DNA of 64,000 bases, from the NCBI GenBank assembly GCA_033064195.1, contig JARBJD010000116.1, positions 124,001 to 188,000 of the forward strand. The letters are read 5' to 3'. A model generated the notes under the pieces. The model saw only the letters and a list, made by a program, of their open reading frames with translations, searched no databases and was not told the origin of the DNA. This DNA comes from Blattamonas nauphoetae. Its lineage: Eukaryota > Preaxostyla > Oxymonadida. Below, one piece after another: positions 48,572 through 59,775 of the stretch. A program made the position numbers and the translations under genes. The first letter of the stretch is position 1, and each line of letters opens with the position of its first letter.

Positions 48572-49016
48572 GCGGTGTGATCAAAAGGAAATGAACGAGA
48601 AGCCAATGGAGAAGGAAGAGAAGGAAAGGAGTCCTCCATCGGATAGAGGATCCATAAAAAAGTCTGAAGGGTAAAACAGCTATTTCTCACGATTGAGGTG
48701 TAATTTAGAGAAAAGAGACAAACATCAGATTAAATGAACGAGGATGAAGTGAATGAAGCAGTAATGCGAAGAGAAAAAACGATAATTATGATGAACTTTG
48801 ACTGGCTTGTTGTGACCACACATTCTTTACACTTCTCTCTTTGATATTTTTCAACTTTTAGTTTCCAAAACGTCCTATATATTGAGAAAAACGCTCATGT
48901 CAGTGAAGATCGACTGACCGTCAGTGGCAGATCCTCCCACAAAATTAGGTCAATGCAACAAAAGAGCCAAATTTCACTTTTTATCCATCAAAACAGTGAT
49001 TATAACTGTTTTGATA
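48572..49016. other. intergenic region at the left flank of the giant element
   Basis: AT-rich, stop-dense sequence with no supported gene. It ends at the GACAATAG target duplication. Confidence 0.4.
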
Positions 49017-49081
49017 GACAATAGTAGGCATGGGCAACGGTCGGTCCGACTGCTCGTCGACCGACCGACTGCTTTTTGGCG

Positions 49082-49457
49082 GAGCTGTCCAAAATTTTGG
49101 ACACCTTTGATCTCTTTTCCAGAAAAGTGGACACTTGTCGAAAAAACGCAGAAATGGACACCTGTAATTTAAAAAAATCCCAGGATTTGGACACCCCCAG
49201 ATTCTGGACACCTGTCTGCCAAAATAGGAGGTTAGGTGTCCAAAAGTCTGGATTTTTGGAAAAGCGTGAAAAACAATCAGAAAAGAGTTCATGAGATACA
49301 AAACCCAATAAACGGGGAAAAATGAACGAGAAAAATGGTCCTATACAGAGGAAGCGATAGATCATGATGAACGATGAAATGAGAGAATTGAAGAAAAATT
49401 GAGGAAAATAATGGAAAAAAGTAAAGAAATAGTGAGTGGAAGGGCCAAACAAGTGAG
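49082..49457 (+). repeat. left arm of 376-bp inverted repeat
   Basis: It begins GAGCTGTCCAAAATTTTGG and ends GGCCAAACAAGTGAG. It pairs, nearly identically and at equal length, with 59776-60151 in opposite orientation. The outer part contains palindromic TGTCCAAAATTTTGGACA words and GGACACCTGTC motifs that differ slightly between arms. Confidence 0.88.
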
Positions 49458-49871
49458 GGTGTTTCTTAAAGACGGAAACAGTGATGGATGACGAGTTGAT
49501 GAGAGTTTCTGGTGATGGTCGATGAGATCGTGCTCAGAACAGGAATTATCGATAGTTCGGCAAGTACACATGGGTCGAAATTATTCGCTTTCAAGAAAAG
49601 TTCGATCGAATTTCTCCGAACCCATATTTTTCATTTTTTGAATTTCTCCGTATCACCACTTTCGATCAAAGTGTTTTTTGTTGAATAAGGATAATTTGAG
49701 CATAATCAGCCACAATTTCACACCAAGAAGTCCTGCTGGGAACCCAATCCTGCTTCCAGGTTCATCAAGGATGCCGAAAAGGTCATCCAGGAGGAGAGGG
49801 CTGACCCCGTTCAACTCTGTGAAGAGCCTGGCGGAGAAAGTCAGGTATCTTGATGTGAAATGGTGAAGTGA
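49458..49871. other. spacer with a possible protein remnant
   Basis: Plus-strand 49,730-49,866 reads PILLPGSSRMPKRSSRRRGL then NSVKSLAEKVRYLDVKW and a stop, without an ATG. It may be the tail of a lost gene. Nothing else was seen. Confidence 0.25.
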
Positions 49872-52129
49872 TTAACTCAAATCGATGATCGGTGAAGTGT
49901 GTGAAGTGGTGTTTCTATGAAGAGAAGAGAAAGAATTATGAGAAGGTAATGAAGGAAGGGAAGGTAAGGAAGGAAGGGAAGTCAATGAAGGAACTGAAAA
50001 GTATGAATGAACAGAAGGGAGAGAAGGAACAGAAGGCAATGAAGGAACAGAAGGCAATGAAGGAACAGAAGGGAGAGAAGGAACGGAAGGTAATGAATGA
50101 ACGGAAGGGAAAGAAGGAACAGAAGGGAGAGAAGGAACAGAAGGTAATGAAGGAACTGAAGGTGAAGGAAGAGAAGGTAATGAAGAAAGAGAACTGAATC
50201 TTGAAGAAGTTACAGAAAAAAAGTAATCCGACAGGCACGTGTGCACTATCGGAGTGTCCTCCGCCCTCTCGTAGACAGCCCTCTCTTTGTTGTCGACAGC
50301 CTGCTTCTCGTGCGTGGACACGATACAGCAGAAACTGTCTTCGCCCTCACTCACTAGGGCTGCTGTGAGTGAGGCCCCTTGGCGCCGGAAGCCAAGGTAC
50401 TGCTTCATCCCATCCACCCTCAACATGGTAAACTTGTGAGTGGATGGGAACTGAGTGTGCCTATGAAAAGAATATATGAAAATAAAAAAACAAACTTGTG
50501 GAAGCAGTGACGGGTCTGAAGGCCATCTGTGGTGTGGACCTGGCCAGATAGTCCGTGTGTGAAAAAATCAAATAAAGAGTCTGAAGACGTAATAGGAGAA
50601 ACTAAATGATGATCAACATAATTTGTGAGAAAACCAAACTCAGAGTCACACACGTTTTTTCCGTGCTGCTCTGAAAATAAAGAGTATGTAACAGTTTTTC
50701 TCCGAAGGGGAGAATGCTTGGACGAAAGTAAGAAACCTAAGAAATACTGGTTGCGAAAGTGCGGGCCAGCATCTGTAAAAATAAAAATATTCTTTTGATG
50801 AACATAATCTTGCATGTCGAGAACATCTGAAAGACATTCTTCGACGAAGCGGTGATCGTGTGTAGTGATGGGAGACAGAAAGTTGTGATGTGTTAAAATT
50901 AATTGGTTGTGATGTGTGTGATATACCGAAATGCATAAATGCGAAACGGAAGTATTAACGAAAAAGTCATGACCAATCTGGTCACGAGATAAAGGAAGAT
51001 GCCAATTTTCTTTAAAATCAAGAACGATGACCAAAGAGTCATCGGTGAGGTGAGATATTGTCTTGTTGTAAAAATCGCGTTGTTTTTGTGCGATAATCTT
51101 GTGTTTTTTTATTTCTTCTATTTCTTTTTTTTCTTTTTCTGGTATCTGTTTGTTTTGTGATGCCAGAGTTTTATGTTTTTTTTCTAGGAAATCTCCACGA
51201 GCACATACACTGCATAGGTCCGTCCGACATTCTGGTTTCCTCAGGAATCTTGTTTTCGGCAAAATGTTGAGTAATGCATCGTGGTCTTTCCTTCTTCCTT
51301 TAATTTGTTGTATAAGTCTTTTTGTTGTATGGAGTAATCTTTTTCTGGTTTTTGTTTTGTTTTTGTTTGTTTTTGTGTTTTGTTTTGGCTGTGTGGAGTG
51401 AGATTGCCAAATGAAGAGGTGGTTTGGATGGTGGGAGCTGTCAATATTGGACTAGGAGGGCAGACAAAATCGACGTCGCTCTCGTCTAACGTATCTTCTA
51501 TTGTCTTCTCTAAATGTAACAAGTTGAGAGATAATCAGGACAAACTTTGCTTTTTCTGTTTCTTCTTTGAGAGCCTTTTTGGTTTTTTACAGCTTGGTGC
51601 AGTATTTTCGATTATATCGTTCATCAATTGACTGCCTTCTTCGATTAAGAAATCCTGAGACGAATGCTGAAGAAAAGAGAGAAACAAACGGGTTTTATTT
51701 GTCGTTGATGCTGAGGAGGAGAGTGAATCGTTTGTGATTCAGTATCGTATAAGGACTTTGCGTAGTAATACTGATTTTCAGTTATTTTGAATCCGTAGTC
51801 TTTGGCCTCTTGGAAGCTGCAGGCCTGGGTCACACATTGCAGCAACTTTATACCATCCCCGCGTTCAAGCTGTTCATGTAATTGTGACAGGCTTTGGAGC
51901 AGTTGAGTGAAGTATGCTTAAAGAAGTGAGGGTAAATGAGAAGTAAAAGACCCAAACCGGTGTAATGGTTGAGAATTTTCTTTCTAATCGGTATCATTTC
52001 GTTCCGACTCTTTAGTGCGCTGAGGAGTGGCGCCGCGGGTTCGTCTTCACAGAGTTCGCTGAGTAGCTTGAAAATGCTTTGGCCGTGTCCACTCCTTGTT
52101 GATTTAGCTTTTCTAAAGTATTCTTCCAT
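49872..52129 (-). CDS. spliced DDE-type transposase of a plain DNA transposon
   Basis: The gene starts MEEYFRKAKSTRSGHGQSIF. After an intron (GTTTG...TTAAG) comes FTQLLQSLSQLHEQLERGDG and an ITENQYYYAKSLYD segment. Another intron (GTTTG...TTTAG) leads to LYNKLKEEGKTTMHYSTF, then LPKTRFLRKPECRTDLCSVC (Zn-like Cys cluster). The catalytic core has VIVLDFKENWHLPL, IFIFTDAGPHFRN and FSEQHGKNVCDSEFG, a D-D-E/D layout seen in transposases of several eukaryotic elements. After a 35-nt intron, THKFTMLRVDGMKQYLGFRR leads into the minisatellite-encoded tail, with no stop until 49,872. One frame step near 51,255, in a TTTT run, is unexplained. It is not a hAT transposase by its motifs. Confidence 0.6.
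49930..50190. repeat. GAAGGAACAGAAGG minisatellite
   Basis: Imperfect tandem units related to GAAGGAACAGAAGGGAGAGA and GAAGGTAATGAA fill about 260 bp. On the minus strand the array encodes a PSLPSVPSLPS-type tail that is in frame with the transposase gene. Confidence 0.8.
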
Positions 52130-52404
52130 TTGTGTTGATTAATCAATGGGTATATAATATTGGTGAGGAAAGACGTGTTAATCCCATATTCTCTTCTTTG
52201 ATCCAGCGTCCACGCTCCTCCCCACTCTTTGGTCCTCCCACAAGAACATTCCCACACATTGTCCCTCGCTCGGACGTTCCATCATCTGATTTCAGAGTAC
52301 CAATGCTTTTGAACTGGTTTCTCATTTTCTTTTATTGATGGACTTTTATCTCTGTTTTCGAATCATCAAACACTCCCAGAACTATAACATCACCGCCTGA
52401 AACA

Positions 52405-53440
52405 ATGCACGTTTTCGAAGACAAATTTCCACCCTTGACTGATCGAAATACCTATTGTCAACCTCTTAAGGTGTGAACCAAAGATGGATTAGTGAAACGC
52501 TCATGCGAAGTCGTTCACATCGGTGTGGTTATGTTGGTTGATTTGTACGTTCACTTTATTCTGTTCTCAATTCATTTCAGATCAGAAATGATGACATTCA
52601 AGCGGATTTGATCCTTTTGGCGAGCAGTGGAGACTCCGGTGTGTGTTCTGTGAACACAATGAACCTCGAAGGGGAGGCTAACCTGAAAATGAAACGAGTA
52701 CCAACAGTAATCAATGACTATACTTTCACTTGTTGTCATTCGCTGCGCACTCCTTCTCTTTCATTCGACAGTTGATCCCCACACAATTATATCCAGTCGT
52801 TTGCATTCAGCATCTTCTCTAGCAGGAGAGTCTCCGACGTTATTCCATACAGCCCCACCACAACTTTCCAACTCCGATCTCAACTCCTCATCCAGCGCGA
52901 ACTGGACCCTGACATGGAAAAGATTCGCCCATTTCCCTTACAGGTGAAGATCATATCCCGACTACCAACTCGATTATTTACAGATGTATGTCCTCACACC
53001 TTCCGCTTTCTTCCACCAAACATCTGCTCCCTCTTTTCTTCTCTTTATTGCTGTTTATCGCCATTGTCTTGTCTTTTCCCGAATTCTACTTCATTCTCTT
53101 GGCGTTATTAAGTGCACAGGTCAAGTATCAGTTCTAAATCTGTCGTCATTCGGGATCAGTTCTCTCGACGACCAGAATCCGGTTCTGACAGGATGTTATC
53201 TGAAAATTACTGAAGTCATCGTCGGAACAGTAGTTTTCACGGAGGAGACAAAAGGCCAAAACAATATTCTGGGCTCGACATCAATAACTAACCATCTCCT
53301 TCAGCGAGCTGTTCGATCTAATGACTTCTCGTCGCCCATCACTCTCTACCCGAACAAATGTGTGCTCATTCTTGCTCACTCTAACTCCACTCTACATGAA
53401 TGTTGGAGCCGCGAGACAGTACATCCTCTTCATGTGTGAG
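52405..53440 (+). pseudogene. degenerate P4-ATPase (lipid flippase) fragment
   Basis: After ATG 52405 and an intron ending TTTCAG at 52,580, the frame reads IRNDDIQADLILLASSGDSG, VCSVNTMNLEGEANLKMKR. This is the P4-ATPase actuator domain (IPADLLLLSSS, CYVETANLDGETNLK) with the key DGET loop changed to EGEA and PADL to QADL. At about 53,160-53,270 a second family block occurs: LTGCYLKITEVIVGTVVFT, matching RGCxLRNTEWVxGVVVFTG. Between them the frame is unclear; hydrophobic stretches (LLPLFFSLLLFIAIVLS) occur. No DKTGT phosphorylation site or later ATPase domains were found, so this is a truncated, decayed host gene. Confidence 0.5.
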
Positions 53441-55100
53441 GACGATTTTAGGAAGATCGTCACTATCAACATGTTAGTTTTGTCGAGCGCGAGTGAGATG
53501 TATTCGTCTACTTCGTTGCCGTGGTTGCCCTTGTGGGATACAACTTGAACTTGGAGAACCAAAGACGGATGGGGAGTGGTGACTGTATCAACCATATTGC
53601 ATCCACATCTGTGGAACGACGTCACGCACTGCAAGTGGAAGCCAAGGGATTGTCACTTCTGGGCGATCTGCATATGGGGAGCACTGTTGAATGTTTTCGG
53701 ATTTGGTTCCGCGATTCCCCACCAGTCATCACACATTCCACCATTCACATTTGCGTCCCTCAGTTTCTCAATCATTGGAAATATACTGGGATTTAGGACA
53801 CCAGAATTGGATACTATGTCCAGTGGCAGCATGACATTGGTGATGGTGGCCGAGATCGACACTAAAAGAACAACTACATATTTCTCCTTATTCACAAGAA
53901 AAGAAAGAATCATGGTTTCTCCGTCTGACTCTCCCGCTGCTCGTCTGGACGCTCTCGAATGGACGAGACACCGACACCCTATCCGTTTCTAATAGGCGCA
54001 GGCACTAACACCAAGAGGATTCGAGGACCGGAAGTGTGCATTTTTGTTAATTGAGCTCTTTCTTAAGGACCATCCACAGTACACCAGTCGCGCTCACTGC
54101 TCTCTCCCCTCGCCATCCCGTTCTCTGAGACTCTGCCAGCAACAGCAAAATCAGGATGACACGGAGGGTCACAGGCACGTCGAGGAATCGAAGAAGACGT
54201 GAAGAGGCGGGCCAGACGTCGCTGAGCCATCCGAGTTTCGTGTCCGCTCCGTCAGCTTCGCAATCCGCGCGTCCAGCTGTGACAACGACGCTGTGAACGC
54301 CAACCCCGACACCGAGTCAGCAGCCGAAGGTGCAGGGAAGGTAAGAAGGCGCTCGAATCTCGTCGCCCTCACTCTCCTTATCCTCTCTTCCTCAGCTCCT
54401 CCATGGATCACTCGCAACTTGGCTGTCGTCGTCGCTCTTTGCTGTTTTCCAAGTTATCACAGAATCTGTCAATGTCACCCACTTCAGCCAGCCCAACTCG
54501 ATCAACATGCAAGCGTTCAGCTCTTCTTCTCCCCCCTCTCGCTTCTCGGTCTGAACGTGTTTATTCACTTCCCCCATCCTCTTTGTCGATGTCATCAGCT
54601 GGTAATCCGCCCCAACCGGCCTCCTGACAGAATTAACATCAATTCGTCTGTGTTCTAGAATTCTGATTATTTTCCTCTCTGTTCGGGCAGAACCACATCT
54701 TTATCTGTTCACCATCTCATCAGCACTGGTCCTATTCTTCAAGGCGTCACTACCTCGAAGAGTAAGCTTAGTGGAGATGAAACGGTTGGATCACGAAATT
54801 CAACCGTATGACTCGATAACAACGATGGCAAGAACACCAGCCAGAAAATGACCATACTTGCAGCAGGAAACTGTTCAATTCTGGTTGGGAGGATGTCTTT
54901 GAGTGCAGAGAAACGGGACACGACACGGATTCCAACCACGCCCTTCTTGACCACGTTCCTACGATAGTTATCACGTCACATACATCCGATGTTCCTTCCT
55001 GTTCATTCTCCGTTCTTCTGTACTTTTTTGGAATCAACAAAGACTTGAAACTCCGTGTGTATGGTTTGATCTCCTTTTCTCTGAACTAGTTATGCACCAA
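53441..55100. other. exon-like hydrophobic segments, no gene resolved
   Basis: Plus-strand pieces such as VFVYFVAVVALVGYNLNLE (53,500), WAICIWGALLNVFGFGS (53,660) and SVLLYFFGINKDLKLR (55,010), and a GTAAG...CTCAG intron at about 54,340-54,395, suggest remains of a multi-pass membrane protein, possibly the rest of the P4-ATPase region. Frames do not join, so no CDS is called. Confidence 0.3.
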
Positions 55101-55202
55101 ACATTCTGACGTGATGTACATGAAATGCACACGAAATATTTACAACTTAAAGTCGAAGATATGCCAGATAACACTTTAGCGATGTTTGAAACCCGATGTG
55201 CT

Positions 55203-55690
55203 AGCTCTCGTATTCTTGCTGAACTTCCATTGATGGAGCCGATTCAGTGCTTTCCTCATGTGATTTTGGAGGTTCCGCTGCGGTTTCTTCAACGATGAGC
55301 TGTTTGGGCGAATCTTCACCCTTTTCTTTCTTGTGAGCGATGCACCGGACAGTCACAATGGCAGCAAGAGCAATTAGCATATTCGCATACTACAAAAAGG
55401 CGGAAAGAACTGGCACGAGAGAGAGAGAGGAAAAAGAATGATGCAAATGGAGTGACAAATAGGAGAAAGCCGACATGCGCCACAGACCGCGTCGTTGATC
55501 CTTCCTCTGCAATCTTGCAATAGTTCTCTGATGGATTGGTCATATCACACACAGTGCTGATACTTATAGTGATGATTTTTCTTGTGTGGTCCAGTGTGGA
55601 GGTGAATACGATTCCAACCCTCACGCGATACAATTTGACTGATGACAAGCCTCGCCTCGTCCTGTCGAACACGATCATAGCCGACTCCAT
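55203..55690 (-). CDS. small membrane protein, unidentified
   Basis: The minus strand ends with a convincing exon after TTTTTGTAG: YANMLIALAAIVTVRCIAHK, then KEKGEDSPKQLIVEE and a TAG stop (ATG-free exon). The exon upstream reads CDMTNPSENYCKIAEEGST and AHVGFLLFVTPFASFFF, a second hydrophobic segment. The start at ATG 55688-55690 (MESAMIVFDRTRRG) is tentative. Two membrane segments with a short loop and an acidic cytosolic tail are suggested. The opposite strand is also open here. Confidence 0.4.
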
Positions 55691-55718
55691 ACGGGACGAA
55701 CAATTCGACGATTACTAG

Positions 55719-56576
55719 CGTTTTGAAGACTCGTTCGTGGCGATTCAGAAGCCGAACAGCTCACTGCAGGAGAGAAGGGGAGAGCGGAAGGAGCCACATG
55801 CTGATCTGACCGGACTCACACTGCCGACGCTGTCATCAGATGCAGAAGCGCAAATCACAACAAAGCAGTTCACAGGAGCACCAACAACATCTGAAGAACA
55901 CAGTCCCTCTCCGAATGGATTGGACACCGGTGATGAACAGCAGATCTATTGCGAAAGCCCGATTCTTCGAAAGCATCGTTCACTGAAACAGAACGACAAG
56001 GCGATATTTGAAAAAGAGCAACGAACAATGGGTTCAGTATCAGCTGATGAACAATCCGAACTGACTTATCTCAAAGAGGAGAACGCCCGATTGGCAGAGA
56101 AGATGTCGGACTACCAAGTTCGATCAGCATGGCTGGCTGCAGACAAAAGCACTCTGGAAAACAGTTTGGAGCGAACGAGGCAGCATATGGAGATGGTACG
56201 AGAGAACAACACGCGGCTGGAGGAGAGATTGGAGGAGACGAAGAGGGAGGTGGATGAGTGGATTGGAATAAACGAGGAGAAGAGCCCTTCCATCGAGACA
56301 CTCCACACGAACATTGATCAGCTCACGACTGAGCAAGACACACTCCAGACCAACCTCACAACAACCAACACTCCCACTCCTTTGATGACTTCGGAGACGA
56401 AATCGGATCGCATGCGATGCTCTTCACTGTCTGCTACCAACGAGATGACTGAAAAACAGACGAGCTTGTTAGATTGGGTATCTGCAAGCCATACATCTCA
56501 AGACTCACCACCAGAGTATATCCCAACCTCACTGACACAGTGCATATGTCTGCCGCCCTTCACCACCCAACGCTGA
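55719..56576 (+). CDS. coiled-coil protein, start unclear
   Basis: The plus frame is open from 55,719 with coding character (AIQKPNSSLQERRGERKE) but the first in-frame ATG is 56028 (MGSVSADEQSELTYLKEENA). A strong coil follows: EENARLAEKMSDYQ, TLENSLERTRQHMEMVRENN and TRLEERLEETKREVDEW, then a polar tail. Directly upstream, in the same frame, a TAG at 55716-55718 separates it from an open stretch with a membrane helix (TVLILIVMIFLVWSSVEVN). The two may be one gene with a stop mutation, or joined by an intron not recognised. Confidence 0.4.
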   Translation, partial: RFEDSFVAIQKPNSSLQERRGERKEPHADLTGLTLPTLSSDAEAQITTKQFTGAPTTSEEHSPSPNGLDTGDEQQIYCESPILRKHRSLKQNDKAIFEKEQRTMGSVSADEQSELTYLKEENARLAEKMSDYQVRSAWLAADKSTLENSLERTRQHMEMVRENNTRLEERLEETKREVDEWIGINEEKSPSIETLHTNIDQLTTEQDTLQTNLTTTNTPTPLMTSETKSDRMRCSSLSATNEMTEKQTSLLDWVSASHTSQDSPPEYIPTSLTQCICLPPFTTQR

Positions 56577-57045
56577 GCGTAGTCTGGTCTGCCACTTCGT
56601 GCACATGGAGGGCGCTCTTATCTGCAGCATTGTTCAGAAGGAGTGTGCTGCCCACAAGGGTATTGAGACAGATCATTCTGAAGGCAATTATAGTTGTTAT
56701 CGAGCCCACAGAGTCGTTTGAAGGACAGAAAAGGCTGACGACTCAACTAGCAGTTCAGCAACGCGTTCAGCTTAAGCAAAATTCGACACACCTTGCTAAG
56801 ATTAATAATGTTCTGACGGGAGCGTGAGAATCCAATCATTTCACGGGAACAATCATCGTTTTTCAGGTTTCTGTCCAATTGGAGATTGGGAGACAAATAA
56901 AAAAGAAAAAGGATGATGAATGAAATGAAGAATTATGAGAATCAATGGGAAACGAGGATTGAAGAACTGATCGTAAATGATGAAGTCAGTGGCCTTTGGA
57001 CTGCGAGAGAAGATCCCCAAGGTCCAAATCTTTGAAGTGTGGGTT
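56577..57045. other. spacer inside the giant element
   Basis: Weak open frames only; no supported gene. It contains the 3' flank of IFT46. Confidence 0.35.
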
Positions 57046-57924
57046 CTATTTGAATGGAAAGAACACCGAGAAGATAATGTGAAGAAGATTATTCACAGAA
57101 TCATTGTACACAGCGATGTTGAGGATGGAGAGGATCAGTTTGCTGTAATCTGCGATGTTCATGTCCAGTCGATGAAGTGGAGGTATTGTTGTCTGAAAGA
57201 TCATGAGAAGGAAAATTGTTGTTGAAGAACGATAGAATCAGACATGTTTGAATTGATTCTCGAATTTGGGCGGCCAGATTTCCGCTCGTGTCTCCGGAGA
57301 CGGCATTGGATCTCGATAGGCAACATAAGGAGAATGTGGTCTTTCATAGAACTCCTCGATGCTATTACGCGATGATTGAAGACCCTACCAGCGAAAGAGT
57401 AGAGAAAAAGGAAGCAAAAAATAGTGATGGACATCTTGAATTATATACAATCGCTCCTCGATCATTCGCGTCCACAGTTCGAGCATTTGTTGGCTACTTC
57501 ACATCACTCAGTTTTTCGAGATTCCAAAATTACATCTCGAGCGTAGACGGATTGCTCTGTTCTGGACCATGTTCATCGAGAACAACAAGGCCAAGAAAGT
57601 CACCAACACCATCTGGACGCTGCACTTTCACAGAAGAATCGACCTCACCAATGGTAGGTTGATATTCGGGGATGAACGGTTTGAGGGGAGCAGGAAGCAT
57701 GAACTTCTGTGATTGGAAGGAGAAGACTTCTTGGACCATTGAACGCAATTCTGGTGCAATAGAAAGGAGATTGAACTCGTTGACAGATTATACGGTGCTG
57801 TGAAATGTCAAAGGGATGGAGACAGAAACCTGATGATCTCTTCCTCTTCTTCTTCCTCCTCTTCATTATGAAATGAATCCCCAGTGAGATTTAGAGCTGA
57901 CAAATGATGGTTCATGGCTAGCAT
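57046..57924 (-). CDS. IFT46: intraflagellar transport protein IFT46
   Basis: The conserved core reads MLPAPLKPFIPEYQPTIGEV, DSSVKVQRPDGVGDFLGLVV, LDEHGPEQSNPSTLE, a close match to IFT46 (LKPFIPDYIPAVGDIDAFLK, VPRPDGKPDNLGLLVLDEPS). Short introns lead to QQMLELWTRMIEERLYI, a YRDPMPSPETRAEIWPPKFE block and the C-terminus LHRLDMNIADYSKLILSILN, NIAVYNDSVNNLLHIIFSVF (IFT46 IPVYDSVVQALHVLFTLYSEF), ending TAG. The N-terminal part is acidic (poly-Glu), as in IFT46. The start at ATG 57922-57924 is tentative; an earlier exon may exist. It is an IFT-B core subunit, so the organism builds flagella. The gene looks intact although it lies inside the giant TIR element. Confidence 0.85.
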
Positions 57925-58436
57925 AGAAATTTCGCCATCGCTGCGGAAAAAAAGAGTGGAGAAATAAGTTAAAAATGTAGCGGCATACTTGTCGTGCTGG
58001 AAGAAAGCTAAGAGGAATCATTCGCGAAATATCGGTCAAGGTCTTCAACACATGGCAGAACGAGTGCTAAAATGTGTTTGTGGATGGTTGATCCATTATT
58101 CTGTTTTGGATCGATCAAGTCTTCCAAGAGTGCCTAGGATGGTTTTTCTGCATCTAAACTCTTTAATGACGCCTTATATGATATATCTCGTGTGCACGAT
58201 AGTGATTTAAGGGTGAAGATAGCTTTCGACATTTTGAGTATCTCTCAATGGGCTTGATCACCACAACATACGAAAGTTGGAGAAATTAGTGGTATAAGAT
58301 CGATAGTTGAGATTGATGAAAGTCAAGTATTCGATTTTATGGACTGGATTACCTCTTGCATTTCACTCGAACAAAACTACTGTTTTTTTGGAAAGTGAAA
58401 AATTGCGACCCACATAGCTTGTAGATCATCCTGAAC

Positions 58437-59172
58437 CTATCGGCAGAATTTAACAGCGCGGACAGGACACGACTGGGCAATCTGAGAGAAATTCAGATTC
58501 TTTTGGTGGAGGTGGGAAAACGGATGGGGGAACGACTTTGGGATCATCTGAACTGGCCCCAGGCTCTCCTCTTTCCATTCGCTTCTTTCAAAATACTCCA
58601 CGCTGTTGGATACATCCAAAAAATGTCGATTCAAGTGCCACTTCACTATTTCCAGCCAGAATAGCGGCATAATGATGAAGAATACATTTGGGAGTGTGGA
58701 GATTCTTTCATCTCATTCATATTGTTGGACAACGTGGTGATGGAAACAGGTTGGGCAGAAAAATGTGGACCTTCAACCAATATGTGTCTGCCCTGAGCCT
58801 TGCTAGTCACAGGAGTGTGTGAACTCGCTAAATTGGGCAAGTGTAGGCTTGAGTGTCAAGAAGAATGCAGAAGTTGATGACTGGGTCCGCAGCTGTGAAT
58901 AGACTGTTCAGTTCTGGGCATTCGGCATCTTGAGTTTGGAGAGAAGGTTGATGAATAAATAAGGCTCGTTGGATGACAAGAGTGTGAGGGAACAGGAGTT
59001 CAGTGGATGATTTCTCATTCGCGCAGTAGACAACTATTTTTGCGAAAGAATGGGTCAGCAATAGCACATCAGCTCCTCTCTTAACATTACCAATTGACGA
59101 AGCTAATTTGGACCGGTTCAACCCCTTCTTCATTACACTAAGCAAAATTCGTAATAGTTTCTTCGTCCTCAA
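58437..59172 (-). CDS. unidentified minus-strand exons
   Basis: Open stretches read RGADVLLLTHSFAKIVVYCA, FPHTLVIQRALFIHQPS and ELNSLFTAADPVINFCILLD, and farther on FWLEIVKWHLNRHFLDVSN. The character is coding but intron borders and start are not clear. No family was recognised. Confidence 0.28.
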
Positions 59173-59376
59173 GCAAGCTCTTTCAAATGAAACAAACTCA
59201 CATTTTCCAGTTCGCTCTCCGAACTAGTTCGAAATTGTGTGGAGATCAATGGAAGACATTCCATAATGGATCGATTTCAGGCTTTCATCTCGTTGACTCT
59301 TTCGTGAGGAACTCAACAAAAGCAAACAGTTCACGGATCATCTGTAAATAGACAGGTCGAAATATTGAAGTCACAA

Positions 59377-59775
59377 ATGGTGATATCTTTCTCTTCTTGC
59401 ACGATGCAACTGCTCTTATTCTCACTGTTCTTGCTGATTGACAGAGTTGCAGCGATATGAACAGACTTCATTTTCCAAATGCAGAGATGTCAGACATCAT
59501 CCCAGTGGATGCACCCTTACCCACAAAACTCAAGACAGCAATACCCGCTTTGGGGCAATCGGGTATTCTACACGATGATTCGGTGCCTTGGGAAGATTCA
59601 AATACAAGACCGCGGTTTCCTCTGAACTACCATGGCTGTATCTTTTTCGAGCATGCTCTCCTCCCCAGGCCATTATGCAACCCCGATTGCGGGATAAATG
59701 ACCCTCTCATCTGGACTTTCATCGATCCACATCGATCCTCTCAACAATCACTTCTACAATGTCCAATTCTTTCCT
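59377..59775 (+). CDS. secreted protein interrupted by the repeat arm
   Basis: The frame begins with a signal peptide (MVISFSSCTMQLLLFSLFLL). After a probable intron (GTTGC...AATGCAG) it reads MSDIIPVDAPLPTKLKTAIP, SVPWEDSNTRPRFPLNYHG and LLPRPLCNPDCGINDPLIW. It runs straight into the right arm of the 376-bp inverted repeat at 59776, where the natural sequence stops. No family was recognised. The 3' part may lie beyond 60,151. Confidence 0.35.

Noticed and set aside
55716-55718. TAG/TAA read as glutamine, as in some oxymonads
   Set aside because: Conserved C-termini here end at TAA (DCAF13), TAG (ABT1, IFT46) and TGA (FTSJ1), so the standard code applies.
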